The position numbers and the translations under genes are program-made. From contig NZ_JACHCE010000003.1 of the NCBI RefSeq assembly GCF_014200605.1, positions 372,001 to 436,000 of the forward strand: a DNA stretch of 64,000 nucleotides, written 5' to 3'. Source of the stretch: Pedobacter cryoconitis. Lineage in GTDB: Bacteria > Bacteroidota > Bacteroidia > Sphingobacteriales > Sphingobacteriaceae. A model generated the notes under the pieces. That model saw only the letters and a program-made list of their open reading frames with translations. It searched no databases and had not been told where the DNA came from. This document shows, piece by piece, positions 55,569-64,000 of this stretch; positions within the stretch are counted from its first letter, which is position 1; every line of letters begins with the position of its first letter.

Positions 55569-56819
55569 ATGAAGTCTAAAAGAACAATCTTAATTATAGC
55601 ATCGGTCATTGTTTTAATTGGCCTGGTTTGGTACTTCTTTTTGAGAAACAAAGAAAAACCTGTGGTTTTAACAACAGAAACCATCAGTAAGGGTGCTATT
55701 TCTACCAGTGTAACTGCTACAGGGACAATACAACCGGTAGATACCGTAACTGTAGGTACACAAGTATCAGGTACAGTGTCTGCTTTATATGCCGATTTCA
55801 ACTCGGCGGTAAAGAAAGGGCAATTGCTTGCCGAACTGGACAAAACCCTGATCATGGCTACTGTAGACCAGGCTAAAGCAGGTGTTGCGCAGGCGATAAG
55901 TAATCAAAGTTATCAGGCTGCCAATTTTAGCCGCCAAAAGCAGTTATTTGAAACCGGGTCTATCAGTAAACAGGATTATGATATTGCATTAAACACTTAT
56001 CAGGTTTCTAAAGCCAATGTAAATAGTGCCCAGGCACAGCTAAGGGCAGCAGAAAGAAACCTTTCCTTTACACAGATTTACTCTCCCATTGATGGGGTTG
56101 TGCTGGGCAGAAGTGTGAATATAGGACAGACGGTGGCAGCAAGTTTCAACACGCCAACAATTTTCACTATTGCAAAGGATATCACAAAAATGCAGGTACA
56201 GGCAAAAGTAGACGAGGCGGATATAGGCAATGTAGTTGTAGGCCTGCGCGCCGCATTTACGGTCGATGCTTTTCTTGATGACACCTTTAGTGGTACTGTT
56301 AAAGAAATTCGTCTGCAACCCTCTATTTCAGCAAATGTGGTCACTTATTCTACCCTGATCGACGCACCCAATGATGATAAAAAGCTAAAACCGGGAATGA
56401 CTGCAAACATTGTCATTTATACGAAGGAGATTAAAGATGCATCGCTTATTTCTGTACAGGCATTGAAATTCCACCCTGACTCTTCGTTAAAGAAACAGTA
56501 TGAGCTTATACCTGCTCCCGAAAACCGGGAAGGCAATAAGATGCATGGCCATAAAGGGATGAAGAAAGAAACTGCAGACACTACACCAAAAGCTGAAACT
56601 GTTAAGATCCCTGACAGCTATGTCTGGGTTTTACAAGACAACAAACTCATTCAGAAAAAGATTAAAACAGGACTGAATGATAATAACCATGTACAGGTAA
56701 TAAGCGGATTGAATGATAATGAGGTAGTGGTTACCGGAACTGAATCGGTAGCTGCTGCAAATGCCGCTGCTGTAAAAAGTCCGTTTATGCCACAAAGACC
56801 AGGAGGAAGAAAACGATGA
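55569..56819 (+). CDS. Periplasmic adaptor (MacA-like membrane fusion protein)
   Basis: This 416-aa protein has an N-terminal membrane anchor (TILIIASVIVLIGLVWYFFL). A lipoyl-like half (GTVSALYADFNSAVKKGQLL), a coiled-coil hairpin (about residues 95-160) and the second lipoyl half (IYSPIDGVVLGRSVNIGQTV) follow, then the beta-barrel (KVDEADIGNVVVG) and the membrane-proximal domain (VVVTGTESVA). A Lys/His-rich insert (NKMHGHKGMKKET) and a basic tail (PGGRKR) are unusual details. The last four bases overlap the start of the ATPase gene. It connects the MacB-like permease to the TolC channel. Confidence 0.93.
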   Translation: MKSKRTILIIASVIVLIGLVWYFFLRNKEKPVVLTTETISKGAISTSVTATGTIQPVDTVTVGTQVSGTVSALYADFNSAVKKGQLLAELDKTLIMATVDQAKAGVAQAISNQSYQAANFSRQKQLFETGSISKQDYDIALNTYQVSKANVNSAQAQLRAAERNLSFTQIYSPIDGVVLGRSVNIGQTVAASFNTPTIFTIAKDITKMQVQAKVDEADIGNVVVGLRAAFTVDAFLDDTFSGTVKEIRLQPSISANVVTYSTLIDAPNDDKKLKPGMTANIVIYTKEIKDASLISVQALKFHPDSSLKKQYELIPAPENREGNKMHGHKGMKKETADTTPKAETVKIPDSYVWVLQDNKLIQKKIKTGLNDNNHVQVISGLNDNEVVVTGTESVAAANAAAVKSPFMPQRPGGRKR

Positions 56820-57562
56820 ACAATAAAATCCTTGAAATCCTGAATGTAAAGCGTGAATTTACTATGGGTACAGAAATTGTAAGGGCATTAAAAGGTATTT
56901 CATTCGAGGTAAACTCCGGAGAATTTGTAACCATTATGGGAAGCAGCGGATCAGGAAAAACGACCTTACTCAATATGCTGGGTTGCCTGGATAAACCTAC
57001 AGATGGCATTTATATGCTCGATAAAGTAAATGTCAAGGAGCTTTCAAGAGACCAGCTGGCCAAACTAAGAAATACAAAAATTGGTTTTGTGTTCCAGGCT
57101 TATAACCTTTTACCGCGTACTACTGCACTCGAAAATGTGGAATTACCCTTACTTTATAATCCTGCAATCGGCGCAAAAGAGCGGAAAGAAAGGGCTATTG
57201 CTGCCCTGCAGGCAGTAAAACTGGACGGAAGGTTTGATCACACCCCTAATCAGTTATCAGGTGGTCAGCAGCAGCGCGTAGCTATTGCAAGGGCTTTAGT
57301 CAATGAACCGGTTATGATCCTTGCAGATGAGGCAACTGGAAACCTGGACACCCGGACTTCTTATGAAATTATGTCACTGATGCAGGATCTGAACCAGAAT
57401 GGAAAAACAATTGTATTTGTTACCCATGAGCCGGACATAGCCGGGTTCAGCACCCGGACAATTATGCTCAGGGATGGAAAAGTTCAAAAGGATTCTATGA
57501 ATACGAACCACCGTTCTGCAAAAGAAGCCCTGGCTTCTCTTCCGGCAGCTGATGACTATTAA
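56816..57562 (+). CDS. ABC transporter ATP-binding protein (MacB/LolD type)
   Basis: This 248-aa protein has every nucleotide-binding motif: Walker A GSSGSGKTT (42-50), Q-loop VFQAYNLLP (Gln94), signature LSGGQQQR (147-154), Walker B with ILADEATGNLD (168-178), and the switch His in VTHEPD. It powers the exporter. In Escherichia coli MacB the ATPase and permease are fused; here they are separate genes 12 bp apart. Confidence 0.95.
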   Translation: MNNKILEILNVKREFTMGTEIVRALKGISFEVNSGEFVTIMGSSGSGKTTLLNMLGCLDKPTDGIYMLDKVNVKELSRDQLAKLRNTKIGFVFQAYNLLPRTTALENVELPLLYNPAIGAKERKERAIAALQAVKLDGRFDHTPNQLSGGQQQRVAIARALVNEPVMILADEATGNLDTRTSYEIMSLMQDLNQNGKTIVFVTHEPDIAGFSTRTIMLRDGKVQKDSMNTNHRSAKEALASLPAADDY

Positions 57563-57574
57563 TCTTATAAAATT

Positions 57575-58795
57575 ATGAAACTCTTTAATCTGATCAGACT
57601 AGCCCTTTTAGCTTTGGAACGTAATAAATTACGTGCACTGCTAACCATGCTGGGCATTATTATAGGCGTAGGTTCTGTAATCACCATGATGTCCATTGGA
57701 GAAGGATCAAAAGAAAGTATCAATGCCTCTTTATCCAGTATGGGCTCTAACATGATCACTATTACTCCTTACAGCAATGAGCCCGGAGGAGCCAGACTGG
57801 GAGGTAGCAGCTTCAAGACTTTAACCTTCAAAGATGTAGAGGCGATGAAGAAAAATGCGCCCGATATTTCTATCATCTCCCCACTGGCTTCTTCCAGCGG
57901 ACAAGCCATCAATGGGGCGAATAACTGGCCGACAAATATACAGGGGGTAACTCCGGAATACCTTGACATCAGAAAACTGGTCATTAAAGAGGGGATTGTA
58001 TTTTCTGAACAGGATGTAAGGGCCTCGGCCAAAGTTTGCCTTCTTGGTAAAACCGTCGTTGACAATCTTTTCCCTAACGGGGAAGACCCGATAGGAAAAG
58101 TTATCCGCTTTGGAAAAATCCCCTTCCAGGTTATCGGTGTCCTGGTTCCTAAAGGCTATAGTAATTTTGGACAGGATCAGGATGATTTGATTATCGCCCC
58201 ATATACAACCATCCAAAAAAGAATAACTTCTTCTATTTATTTTGGCAGTATCTATGCTTCTGCAATTAACGAAGGTGCTTCGGATGCTGCAGTCAATGAA
58301 ATAAACAGCATTTTAAGAGAAAGTCACCGTTTAAGACAAAATCAGGATAACGATTTCCAGGTAAGGACCCAGGCCGAACTGATGACCATGATGAATTCGA
58401 CCAGTAGTATGATGACAGCTTTATTAACCGCTGTAGCAAGTATATCGCTGGTTATTGGCGGAATTGGAATTATGAACATCATGTACGTTTCTGTTACCGA
58501 AAGAACACGCGAAATAGGTTTAAGAATGTCTATCGGGGCCAGGGGTATCGATATTCTGCTCCAGTTTTTAATTGAAGCCGTGATGATCAGTATTACAGGC
58601 GGTGTAATCGGCGTAGTGATCGGTGTTTCAGCTGCATTGATTGTCCCAAAAATGCTGAACTGGCCAACTGTAATTTCAGAATTCTCTATCGTAATCTCAT
58701 TTGTGGTCTGTGCAGTAACGGGCATTTTCTTTGGCTATTATCCTGCTTTAAAAGCTTCCCGCCTTGATCCTATCGAAGCACTTCGTTATGAATAA
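57575..58795 (+). CDS. ABC transporter permease (MacB-like)
   Basis: This 406-aa permease has a first membrane helix near residues 20-45 (LTMLGIIIGVGSVITMMSIGEGS), a MacB-type periplasmic core domain (about 50-240), and the FtsX domain with three C-terminal helices (LLTAVASISLVIGGIGIMNIMYVSVTERTREIGLRMSIGA is the hallmark region, cited by its ends LLTAV and SIGA). RLDPIEALRYE closes the protein. It exports a substrate such as a peptide, macrolide or lipid-like molecule; which one is not shown. Its stop codon is immediately followed by the stop codon of the convergent moaCB gene. Confidence 0.94.
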   Translation: MKLFNLIRLALLALERNKLRALLTMLGIIIGVGSVITMMSIGEGSKESINASLSSMGSNMITITPYSNEPGGARLGGSSFKTLTFKDVEAMKKNAPDISIISPLASSSGQAINGANNWPTNIQGVTPEYLDIRKLVIKEGIVFSEQDVRASAKVCLLGKTVVDNLFPNGEDPIGKVIRFGKIPFQVIGVLVPKGYSNFGQDQDDLIIAPYTTIQKRITSSIYFGSIYASAINEGASDAAVNEINSILRESHRLRQNQDNDFQVRTQAELMTMMNSTSSMMTALLTAVASISLVIGGIGIMNIMYVSVTERTREIGLRMSIGARGIDILLQFLIEAVMISITGGVIGVVIGVSAALIVPKMLNWPTVISEFSIVISFVVCAVTGIFFGYYPALKASRLDPIEALRYE

Positions 58796-59707
58796 CTAAT
58801 CGTGGTTCACTCCTTTTTGGACCTTAAATACATGTAAGGCGGCAGGAAAAAGTGCATCCATACTTTCTTCTGCCCCACTTACAGAACCCGGCAGTGTAAT
58901 GACCAGTGCAGCGCCGATAAAACCAGCGACCCCTCTGGACAACATGGCATAAGGCATGCGCTCCTGCCCATATTTACGTACATTTTCCATCATCCCGGGA
59001 ATTTCTCTTTCTAATAAAGGTCTAATCGCATCAGGTGTCACATCTCTTGGAGATAACCCTGTACCACCCGTAAAAATGACCAGATCAAAGCCTTCTTTAA
59101 CCAGTTCTTTTACTTTTTGCTGGATCAGTGCAAAATCGTCCCGGATAATGTCATAATGATTTGTTTCTATTTTGTGCAATGCCAATTTCTGAATGATCGC
59201 TTTACCGGATTTATCTTGTTTTTCACCTGCACTGATACGATCTGAACAAACAATTACAGCACATTTCAAATCATCCTGATCCGCAAGTTTATATTGACTT
59301 TTTCCACCCGATTTATGCTCCAGACGGATATTCTCAATCTCAATACCTTTATCAATTGGTTTCAGCATATCATAAATAGTCAGTGCAGTTACCGAAGCGC
59401 CATGCATGGCCTCGACTTCCACTCCTGTTTTATAAATGGTATGTACCTCGACACGGATTATAATATACAGTCCCTCTATCTGATGCGTGATTGCCGTATA
59501 TTCTATCGGCAGCGGATGACAATCAGGAATCACATCACTTGTCTTTTTAACAGCAAACAGTCCCGCAGCCCTGGAAAACTCAAAAACATCTCCTTTAGGT
59601 ACTTTTTTAGCAAGAACTGCCTCAATAGTCCCTATGCTGGAAACTTTCAGTTTCGCAGTAGCTACCGCTTTTCTAAGCGTATTGGATTTACTGGTGATAT
59701 CTACCAT
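58796..59707 (-). CDS. moaCB: Bifunctional MoaC/MogA(MoaB) molybdenum cofactor protein
   Basis: This 303-aa fusion has MoaC at residues 1-140 (VFEFSRAAGLFAVKKTSDVIPDCHPLPI, cited for KKTSD and CHPLPI; then EVEAMHGASVTALTIYDM). A MogA/MoaB domain follows from about 145 to 300 (CAVIVCSDRISAGEKQDKSG, FTGGTGLSPRDVTPD and LPGSVSGAEESMDAL). MoaC, with MoaA, converts GTP to cyclic pyranopterin monophosphate. MogA adenylates molybdopterin before metal insertion by MoeA. The fusion joins an early and a late step. It is the last gene of the Moco operon; its start codon overlaps the stop of moaE by one base. Confidence 0.94.
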   Translation of the reverse strand: MVDITSKSNTLRKAVATAKLKVSSIGTIEAVLAKKVPKGDVFEFSRAAGLFAVKKTSDVIPDCHPLPIEYTAITHQIEGLYIIIRVEVHTIYKTGVEVEAMHGASVTALTIYDMLKPIDKGIEIENIRLEHKSGGKSQYKLADQDDLKCAVIVCSDRISAGEKQDKSGKAIIQKLALHKIETNHYDIIRDDFALIQQKVKELVKEGFDLVIFTGGTGLSPRDVTPDAIRPLLEREIPGMMENVRKYGQERMPYAMLSRGVAGFIGAALVITLPGSVSGAEESMDALFPAALHVFKVQKGVNHD

Positions 59708-60150
59708 TATTTATTCTCCTTCCATTGATGAGCTGCATTGGTTAAAATCTCTTTGCCCCAGATAGGTAATTCTGCCTTGATCCTTTCCACCAGTTCATCA
59801 CAGGCCTCCATTGCGGCTTTACGATGGACAGATGAACAAAACACAAAAAGACAAACTTCGCCAGCAGGGACTAAACCTAAACTGTGGTGTACATGTAAAC
59901 AGATCACAGGATACTTTTCAAAAATAGCTTCCCGGATCTCATACATTTTATTCAATGCCATTTCTTCATAAGCAGTATAATTTATACCTGCTACCTTTTC
60001 CTCACCAATCTGATCGGCACGTACCTGTCCTAAAAAAATACTATGTGCGCCGATCGTAGTATTATGCTGATGTTTCTGAATACTTTCTGCAATAAACTGA
60101 GCGGATACCGCACCGTTGATAAATATATTTTTAAGCTTCTTCTCTTTCAT
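59707..60150 (-). CDS. moaE: Molybdopterin synthase catalytic subunit MoaE
   Basis: This 147-aa protein shows GAHSIFLGQVRAD, YTAYEEMALNKM, HHSLGLVPAGEVCLFV, and the catalytic lysine region ERIKAELPIWGKEI near the C-terminus. With MoaD it adds two sulfurs to cyclic pyranopterin monophosphate to make molybdopterin. The start overlaps the end of the moeB-like gene by 20 bp, which indicates coupled translation. Confidence 0.94.
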   Translation of the reverse strand: MKEKKLKNIFINGAVSAQFIAESIQKHQHNTTIGAHSIFLGQVRADQIGEEKVAGINYTAYEEMALNKMYEIREAIFEKYPVICLHVHHSLGLVPAGEVCLFVFCSSVHRKAAMEACDELVERIKAELPIWGKEILTNAAHQWKENK

Positions 60151-61264
60151 TGGTCTGTAAATTCAAACGTAAAACACCGCCTTTAAGACTATAAAATTCT
60201 TTATCCGGATAAGCTTCCAGAAATAATTCCCCGGCAATAATGCTCCTGATGCCCGAATGGCAAAACAAAATGACCTTATTTCCCTTAACCGGTGGAATTT
60301 CTTTTCTTAATTCAGATAAAGGTAAACGGATATGGTCAAATCCCGAAGCAACTGGTAATTCTCCCGGTTCACGCACATCAATGATCGTAAAACTTTCTTC
60401 ATGCATAACCCGGCCAAATTCTGCAGGGCTCATTTCCTTTACTTCTCCGGTAACCTGTTTGATGCCGCAAAACCAATTATAGTCCATTTTTTCAAATGCT
60501 TCCAGGTCAGCAGGCAGGTTTGCCGAGGTTAAGCCAGCCGGCGATAATTTAACTTTATAGGTTTGACTGGTATACAGGTTATAGATCATCAGCTGATTGA
60601 TCAGTGTCTCTCCTGTTCCGGAAATTAATTTAATAGCTTCATTTGCCTGCATGGTACCGATTATACCCGGCAATACCCCCAGAACACCAGCTTCTGAGCA
60701 GTTTAACACTTCACCGGGCTTCGGAGCAGCTGGAAATATATCTCTGTAATTTACTTTCACACCAGCAGGATCTGCTACATTAAAAACAGCCACCTGTCCT
60801 TCTGATTCAGACAATGCCCCGTAAATTAATGGCTTATTTAATAACACACAAGCATCGTTAATCATATAACGGGTAGGAAAATTATCAGATCCATCTATAA
60901 TGATATCAAATTCATTCAGAATTGATACTGCATTCTGGTTAGTCAGCTGTACAGGATAAGTGATAACTGTAATATCTGGATTGAATTTTCTTAATCTTTC
61001 TGCTGCACAGGTTGCTTTGGAGAGCCCAACATCTGCTACAGTATATAATATTTGCCGGTGTAAATTACTCAGTTCAACAACGTCATTATCCACAATACCT
61101 AAAGTACCTATCCCGGCAGCAGCCAGATATTGCAGTACAGGGCACCCGAGTCCGCCTGCACCAATGACCAATACTTTTGCGTTAAACAGTTTTTGCTGAC
61201 CGCTAAGTCCAAAATCTCTCAGTAAGATTTGCCGCTGATAACGTTCCTCTCCTTTTATATTCAT
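60131..61264 (-). CDS. moeB: MoeB-type MoaD adenylyltransferase with C-terminal rhodanese domain
   Basis: This 377-aa protein has an E1-like domain at residues 1-250 with nucleotide loop GAGGLG (35-40), ERYQRQILLRDFG, DNDVVELSNLHRQ, and Cys189 in NCSEAGVLGVLPG. A rhodanese domain follows (about 275-375) with active-site Cys335 in CHSGIRS. It adenylates the MoaD C-terminus and probably transfers sulfur to it through the rhodanese cysteine. The two CxxC pairs that bind zinc in the E. coli enzyme are not present (YRDIFP where YRCLFP is usual). It starts 1 bp after moaD. Confidence 0.92.
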   Translation of the reverse strand: MNIKGEERYQRQILLRDFGLSGQQKLFNAKVLVIGAGGLGCPVLQYLAAAGIGTLGIVDNDVVELSNLHRQILYTVADVGLSKATCAAERLRKFNPDITVITYPVQLTNQNAVSILNEFDIIIDGSDNFPTRYMINDACVLLNKPLIYGALSESEGQVAVFNVADPAGVKVNYRDIFPAAPKPGEVLNCSEAGVLGVLPGIIGTMQANEAIKLISGTGETLINQLMIYNLYTSQTYKVKLSPAGLTSANLPADLEAFEKMDYNWFCGIKQVTGEVKEMSPAEFGRVMHEESFTIIDVREPGELPVASGFDHIRLPLSELRKEIPPVKGNKVILFCHSGIRSIIAGELFLEAYPDKEFYSLKGGVLRLNLQTNEREEA

Positions 61265-61265
61265 T

Positions 61266-61499
61266 TTAACCTCCCGAAAATGGCGGCATTAAAGCAACAG
61301 TCATTCCGTCTGTTAATTGCTTATTACCGTGAATGATCAATTGATCTGCAGCCACCTGGTATTTAACCTGTTTTAACGCAGGAAATTGTTCTTCCAGACG
61401 GTTGCGGACCGCATCCGTATCTGCGACATCTGCTAACAAGAGATGTGTAACCCCAAAAATTTCTGTGAGCCGCCCGAATAATAAAATCTCTACTTTCAA
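61266..61499 (-). CDS. moaD: Molybdopterin synthase sulfur carrier subunit MoaD
   Basis: This 77-aa protein has a beta-grasp (ubiquitin-like) pattern (VEILLFGRLTEIFGV, TDAVRNRLEEQFPAL) and ends in PPFSGG. The terminal Gly-Gly is the site of thiocarboxylation by the MoeB-type enzyme encoded next. It sits 30 bp after moeA. Confidence 0.93.
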   Translation of the reverse strand: MKVEILLFGRLTEIFGVTHLLLADVADTDAVRNRLEEQFPALKQVKYQVAADQLIIHGNKQLTDGMTVALMPPFSGG

Positions 61500-61529
61500 A
61501 TCTCTTTATATTATAAATCTTCTATGTGC

Positions 61530-62741
61530 TTATGGAAGAAGATAAATCTTAACTTTTGTACCAGCCGAAAATTCAGTTCCTTCCTCATCCAGTTCAATCA
61601 TACAATTTGCCTGTGCAAAAGAACTCATTCTAAAAGATTCCTGAGCATTCAAAGGGGTAACATTTCCATTTTCAAAATGCGCTTTTAAAAAATGGGTCAA
61701 ACCTGCAGCCTTTTTATAGTTATCCGTCAAAATTGCTTCCCTGGTTTGTAATCCGCCAGTTTCAATTTCATCCTTAAGCCCATACATTTTTTGTAAGGCA
61801 GGGAACACATATTGATAAAAACAACTTAAAACCGAAGAAGGATTCCCCGGTAAACCAAAGATCGCCTTATTTTCTTTCCGGCCAAAATACAAAGGCTTTC
61901 CGGGTTTCTGTTTCACCTTATGAAAAATCTGCGTGATCCCATTGCGTTCTGCTGCTTTGACAACAAAATCATAATCACCGACACTCACCCCACCAGTCAG
62001 TAAAACCACCTCATTATTTTTCAGCGCTTCTGCTAAAACATCCGAAAGTTCATCTAATTGATCATCTGCTGCATAAAGTTTGATTTTTGTAATTTGTGCC
62101 TGCTGCAAAGCAGCAGTTAAAGCAGCGGAATTGGACTCGTAAACCTGACCAAAAGCCAGCTCTTTTCCAGGCTGCTGTAATTCTTTACCGGTAATGATCA
62201 CACCAACCGGGGGTACACCGTAAATTTCGACCTCAGTTTCTCCAATTCCGGCCAGGAAACCTATTGCTGCTGGTGTTAAGCGGCAGCCTTTTGAAATTGC
62301 CAATGCAGCATTTTTCACTTCGGCCCCTTTGTTCCTAACATTCATACCTTTGGTTAACTGTGCATCCTGTATCGTTAAAACCCCGGCTGTAATTTCAACT
62401 TTTTCCTGCATCACAACCGTATCGGCCCCTATAGGTAAAGGCGCCCCTGTAAATATACGTGCTGCCTGTCCTGGCATAAGGGTATATTGAATTGCTGTTC
62501 CTGCCTGCATTTCGCCACTGATCACCAAAGTCTGGTTATGTTCATCAAAACGGATCGCATAACCATCCATAGAAGATTGTTCAAAAGCAGGGATGTCCGT
62601 TTGAGCATAGACATCCTTTGCCAGGATATATCCCGCAGCCATAGCCAGAGGCACCTGCTGAACAGGCAATGTATTAATATTTTCTTGCAGGAATGATTTA
62701 GCCTTATGGACAGAGATCATAGAAACAGGTTTAGGTATCAA
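61530..62741 (-). CDS. moeA: Molybdopterin molybdenumtransferase MoeA
   Basis: This 403-aa protein has the MoeA domain order. The N-terminal part contains IPAFEQSSMDGYAIRF and GAPLPIGADTVVMQE. The central MPT-binding fold has PVGVIITGKEL, LLTGGVSVGDYDFV and KPGKPLYFGRK with IFGLPGNPSSVLSCF. The C-terminal domain follows (about 330-403). It inserts molybdate into adenylated molybdopterin. Its start overlaps the moaA stop by 4 bp. Confidence 0.95.
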   Translation of the reverse strand: MIPKPVSMISVHKAKSFLQENINTLPVQQVPLAMAAGYILAKDVYAQTDIPAFEQSSMDGYAIRFDEHNQTLVISGEMQAGTAIQYTLMPGQAARIFTGAPLPIGADTVVMQEKVEITAGVLTIQDAQLTKGMNVRNKGAEVKNAALAISKGCRLTPAAIGFLAGIGETEVEIYGVPPVGVIITGKELQQPGKELAFGQVYESNSAALTAALQQAQITKIKLYAADDQLDELSDVLAEALKNNEVVLLTGGVSVGDYDFVVKAAERNGITQIFHKVKQKPGKPLYFGRKENKAIFGLPGNPSSVLSCFYQYVFPALQKMYGLKDEIETGGLQTREAILTDNYKKAAGLTHFLKAHFENGNVTPLNAQESFRMSSFAQANCMIELDEEGTEFSAGTKVKIYLLP

Positions 62742-63718
62742 CCACCAATAGTGATCATACTTCTATTGTGAATAGTATCAGGATTTATATTTTTGAATAA
62801 TCCGGAAAACTGACCACCCAGTGCTTCAGCTTTACCCGCAATACATTCCTGGATTAAAGGTAAGACATCTTCACCTCTTCTTAAAGGCGAGAGCAGATCG
62901 GTTTCAGTGATCGAGAAAAGACAGTTTTTTAATTTTCCGTCGGCCGTTAAGCGCATCCGGTTACAAGTACCACAGAAAGGTTCGGTCATGGTACTGATAA
63001 TAGCAAATGTACCCGCATGTCCTGCAATCTGATAATGTTTAGCTGTATCATTCTGACCGGCTTCCATGGAGGTAAAAGTATATTTTGTTTGCACCCGGGC
63101 AAGAATATCTTCAAGGGAGACCACTTGATTACTCGTCCAGCGGTTACCTTCAAAAGGCATAAACTCTATAAAGCGGACCTCTACAGGTACCTCTTTTGTC
63201 CAGGCTATAAAATCCAGAATTTCATGATCGTTGAATTCCTTCATCAGCACCACATTAATCTTAACTTTGATCTGATGTTCCAGTAAAAGGTCAATATTAT
63301 TCCTGACCTGCTGAAAAAGATCTCTCCTGGTAATGATCCGGAACTTATCGGCATCCAGCGTATCCAGACTGATATTTATACTTTTAATTTTTGCCTCCAG
63401 CAATACATCAATAAAGTCATGTATTCTGACACCATTGGTTGTAAAAGAAAGGTCTACCGGTAATTTGGAGAGGGATAAAATGATTTGTGCCGCATCTTTA
63501 CGCACTAAGGGCTCACCCCCGGTGAGCCGGATTTTATTAACCCCTGCCCCTGCAAATATTTCTGCAAGAGAAGAAATTTCTGCGGCATGCATCAATTTTG
63601 AAGCCTGTGTGAATTCATAATCCTCTTCTGGCATACAATAAAAACAGCGGAGATTACAGTTGTCTGTAAGCGATATCCGCAGATAATTATGTACCCGGTC
63701 AAAAGAATCCTTGATCAT
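62738..63718 (-). CDS. moaA: GTP 3',8-cyclase MoaA (radical SAM)
   Basis: This 326-aa enzyme has the radical SAM cluster CNLRCFYC (Cys21, Cys25, Cys28), the SAM-binding RLTGGEPLVRKD, and a second cluster site CGTC...NCLF (Cys249, Cys252, Cys266). It ends in the conserved Gly-Gly (MITIGG). It starts molybdenum cofactor synthesis by rearranging GTP. It is first in the moa/moe operon, 43 bp after a small gene of unknown function. Confidence 0.96.
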   Translation of the reverse strand: MIKDSFDRVHNYLRISLTDNCNLRCFYCMPEEDYEFTQASKLMHAAEISSLAEIFAGAGVNKIRLTGGEPLVRKDAAQIILSLSKLPVDLSFTTNGVRIHDFIDVLLEAKIKSINISLDTLDADKFRIITRRDLFQQVRNNIDLLLEHQIKVKINVVLMKEFNDHEILDFIAWTKEVPVEVRFIEFMPFEGNRWTSNQVVSLEDILARVQTKYTFTSMEAGQNDTAKHYQIAGHAGTFAIISTMTEPFCGTCNRMRLTADGKLKNCLFSITETDLLSPLRRGEDVLPLIQECIAGKAEALGGQFSGLFKNINPDTIHNRSMITIGG

Positions 63719-63761
63719 GTGCAGTCTTTATGAATCTTTATGGAGGGAATTAAGGATGTGA

Positions 63762-63995
63762 CTACATACGATAGCGCAATGATACTGATCTTCCTAAAGC
63801 CTGAGCAAGATCAGGTTCAATAGTAAATTCACTTTCCTGCTGCATCCAGACCTGATTGACATTTTTCAATAAAGTTATTGGTTGCCCATTTAAAATAATC
63901 TTCAATTCGGTAGTCTCTTTGTTTATTGCAGCACCATCTATAATTTCGTACACATAATCTGTGTCTCTATACGTTATACGCATTTTCAATCCCAT
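63762..63995 (-). CDS. Small protein of unknown function, possibly incomplete at the edge
   Basis: A 77-codon frame from an ATG at 63995. An internal ATG at 63983 (MRITYRDTDYVYEI) is an equally good start. The frame is still open at the window edge, so the true start could be further right. The sequence looks like a compact beta-rich soluble domain (ELKIILNGQPITLLKN, SEFTIEPDLAQALGRSVSL). I recognise no family. The position just before moaA suggests it is co-transcribed with the Moco genes; a role in the pathway or in a molybdoenzyme is only a guess. Confidence 0.6.
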   Translation of the reverse strand: MGLKMRITYRDTDYVYEIIDGAAINKETTELKIILNGQPITLLKNVNQVWMQQESEFTIEPDLAQALGRSVSLRYRM

Positions 63996-64000
63996 ATTCT

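Noticed and set aside
1..64000. tRNA, rRNA, integrase, transposase and attachment sites
   Set aside because: None was recognised on either strand; absence by eye is not proof for tRNAs.

Overview
The window looks like a chromosomal segment of a Bacteroidota bacterium, most likely Sphingobacteriaceae and Pedobacter-like. This is inferred from a SusC/RagA receptor with an ECF sigma factor and FecR, a PorP/SprF-family protein with a type-B type IX secretion (T9SS) C-terminal domain, LytTR signalling, TAnnTTTG-like promoter elements and dense short-spaced operons. I see no tRNA, rRNA, CRISPR array, integrase or transposase. Base composition looks even throughout.

Layout. 1-3504 (minus): ECF sigma factor, FecR anti-sigma factor and the 5' part of a SusC-type receptor carrying an STN signalling domain, a complete cell-surface signalling cassette. 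3949-8065 (minus): an Oar-like TonB receptor followed after about 10 bp by a periplasmic glycerophosphodiester phosphodiesterase. 8220-8492 (plus): a small membrane protein. 8575-13738 (minus): a tight metal/redox operon with a small CxxxC protein, two MbnP-like/diheme-peroxidase (MbnH/MauG-like) pairs and a beta-barrel starting with CDICGCG. 13845-17100 (plus): a hybrid histidine kinase and a CHASE3-type histidine kinase.

17102-51673 (minus) is the outstanding part: about 34.6 kb of co-directional genes with small gaps. In transcription order they are a 1785-aa secreted tail-fibre-like protein, a 1196-aa tail-fibre-like protein ending in a self-cleaving S74 chaperone domain, a 4632-aa and a 2817-aa paralogue built of 30 and 22 FN3-like repeats plus 7 and 2 FISUMP domains, a thioredoxin-fold lipid- or membrane-associated TlpA-like protein, a 253-aa protein with a type-B T9SS sorting domain, and a PorP/SprF-like outer-membrane protein. 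All four giant proteins share a short G-x-x-Y...Y-x-G-x-x-W head motif. I read this as a candidate undescribed surface fibre/adhesin system with its own export and folding helpers. The 4632-aa gene contains a nearly identical in-frame 1818-bp tandem duplication.

52240-54046 (minus): a LytS-type kinase and LytTR regulator, divergent from 54231-58795 (plus), a TolC/MacA/MacB-like tripartite ABC exporter. A perfect 16-bp palindrome lies between them. 58796-63718 (minus): a molybdenum cofactor operon, moaA-moeA-moaD-moeB(rhodanese)-moaE-moaCB, preceded by a 77-aa unknown protein at the right edge.

Stretches longer than 300 bp without a gene are 3505-3948, which holds several inverted repeats, and 51674-52239, which holds a terminator-like hairpin and two short palindromes. 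Functional calls rest on motif recognition by eye; no database search was possible.
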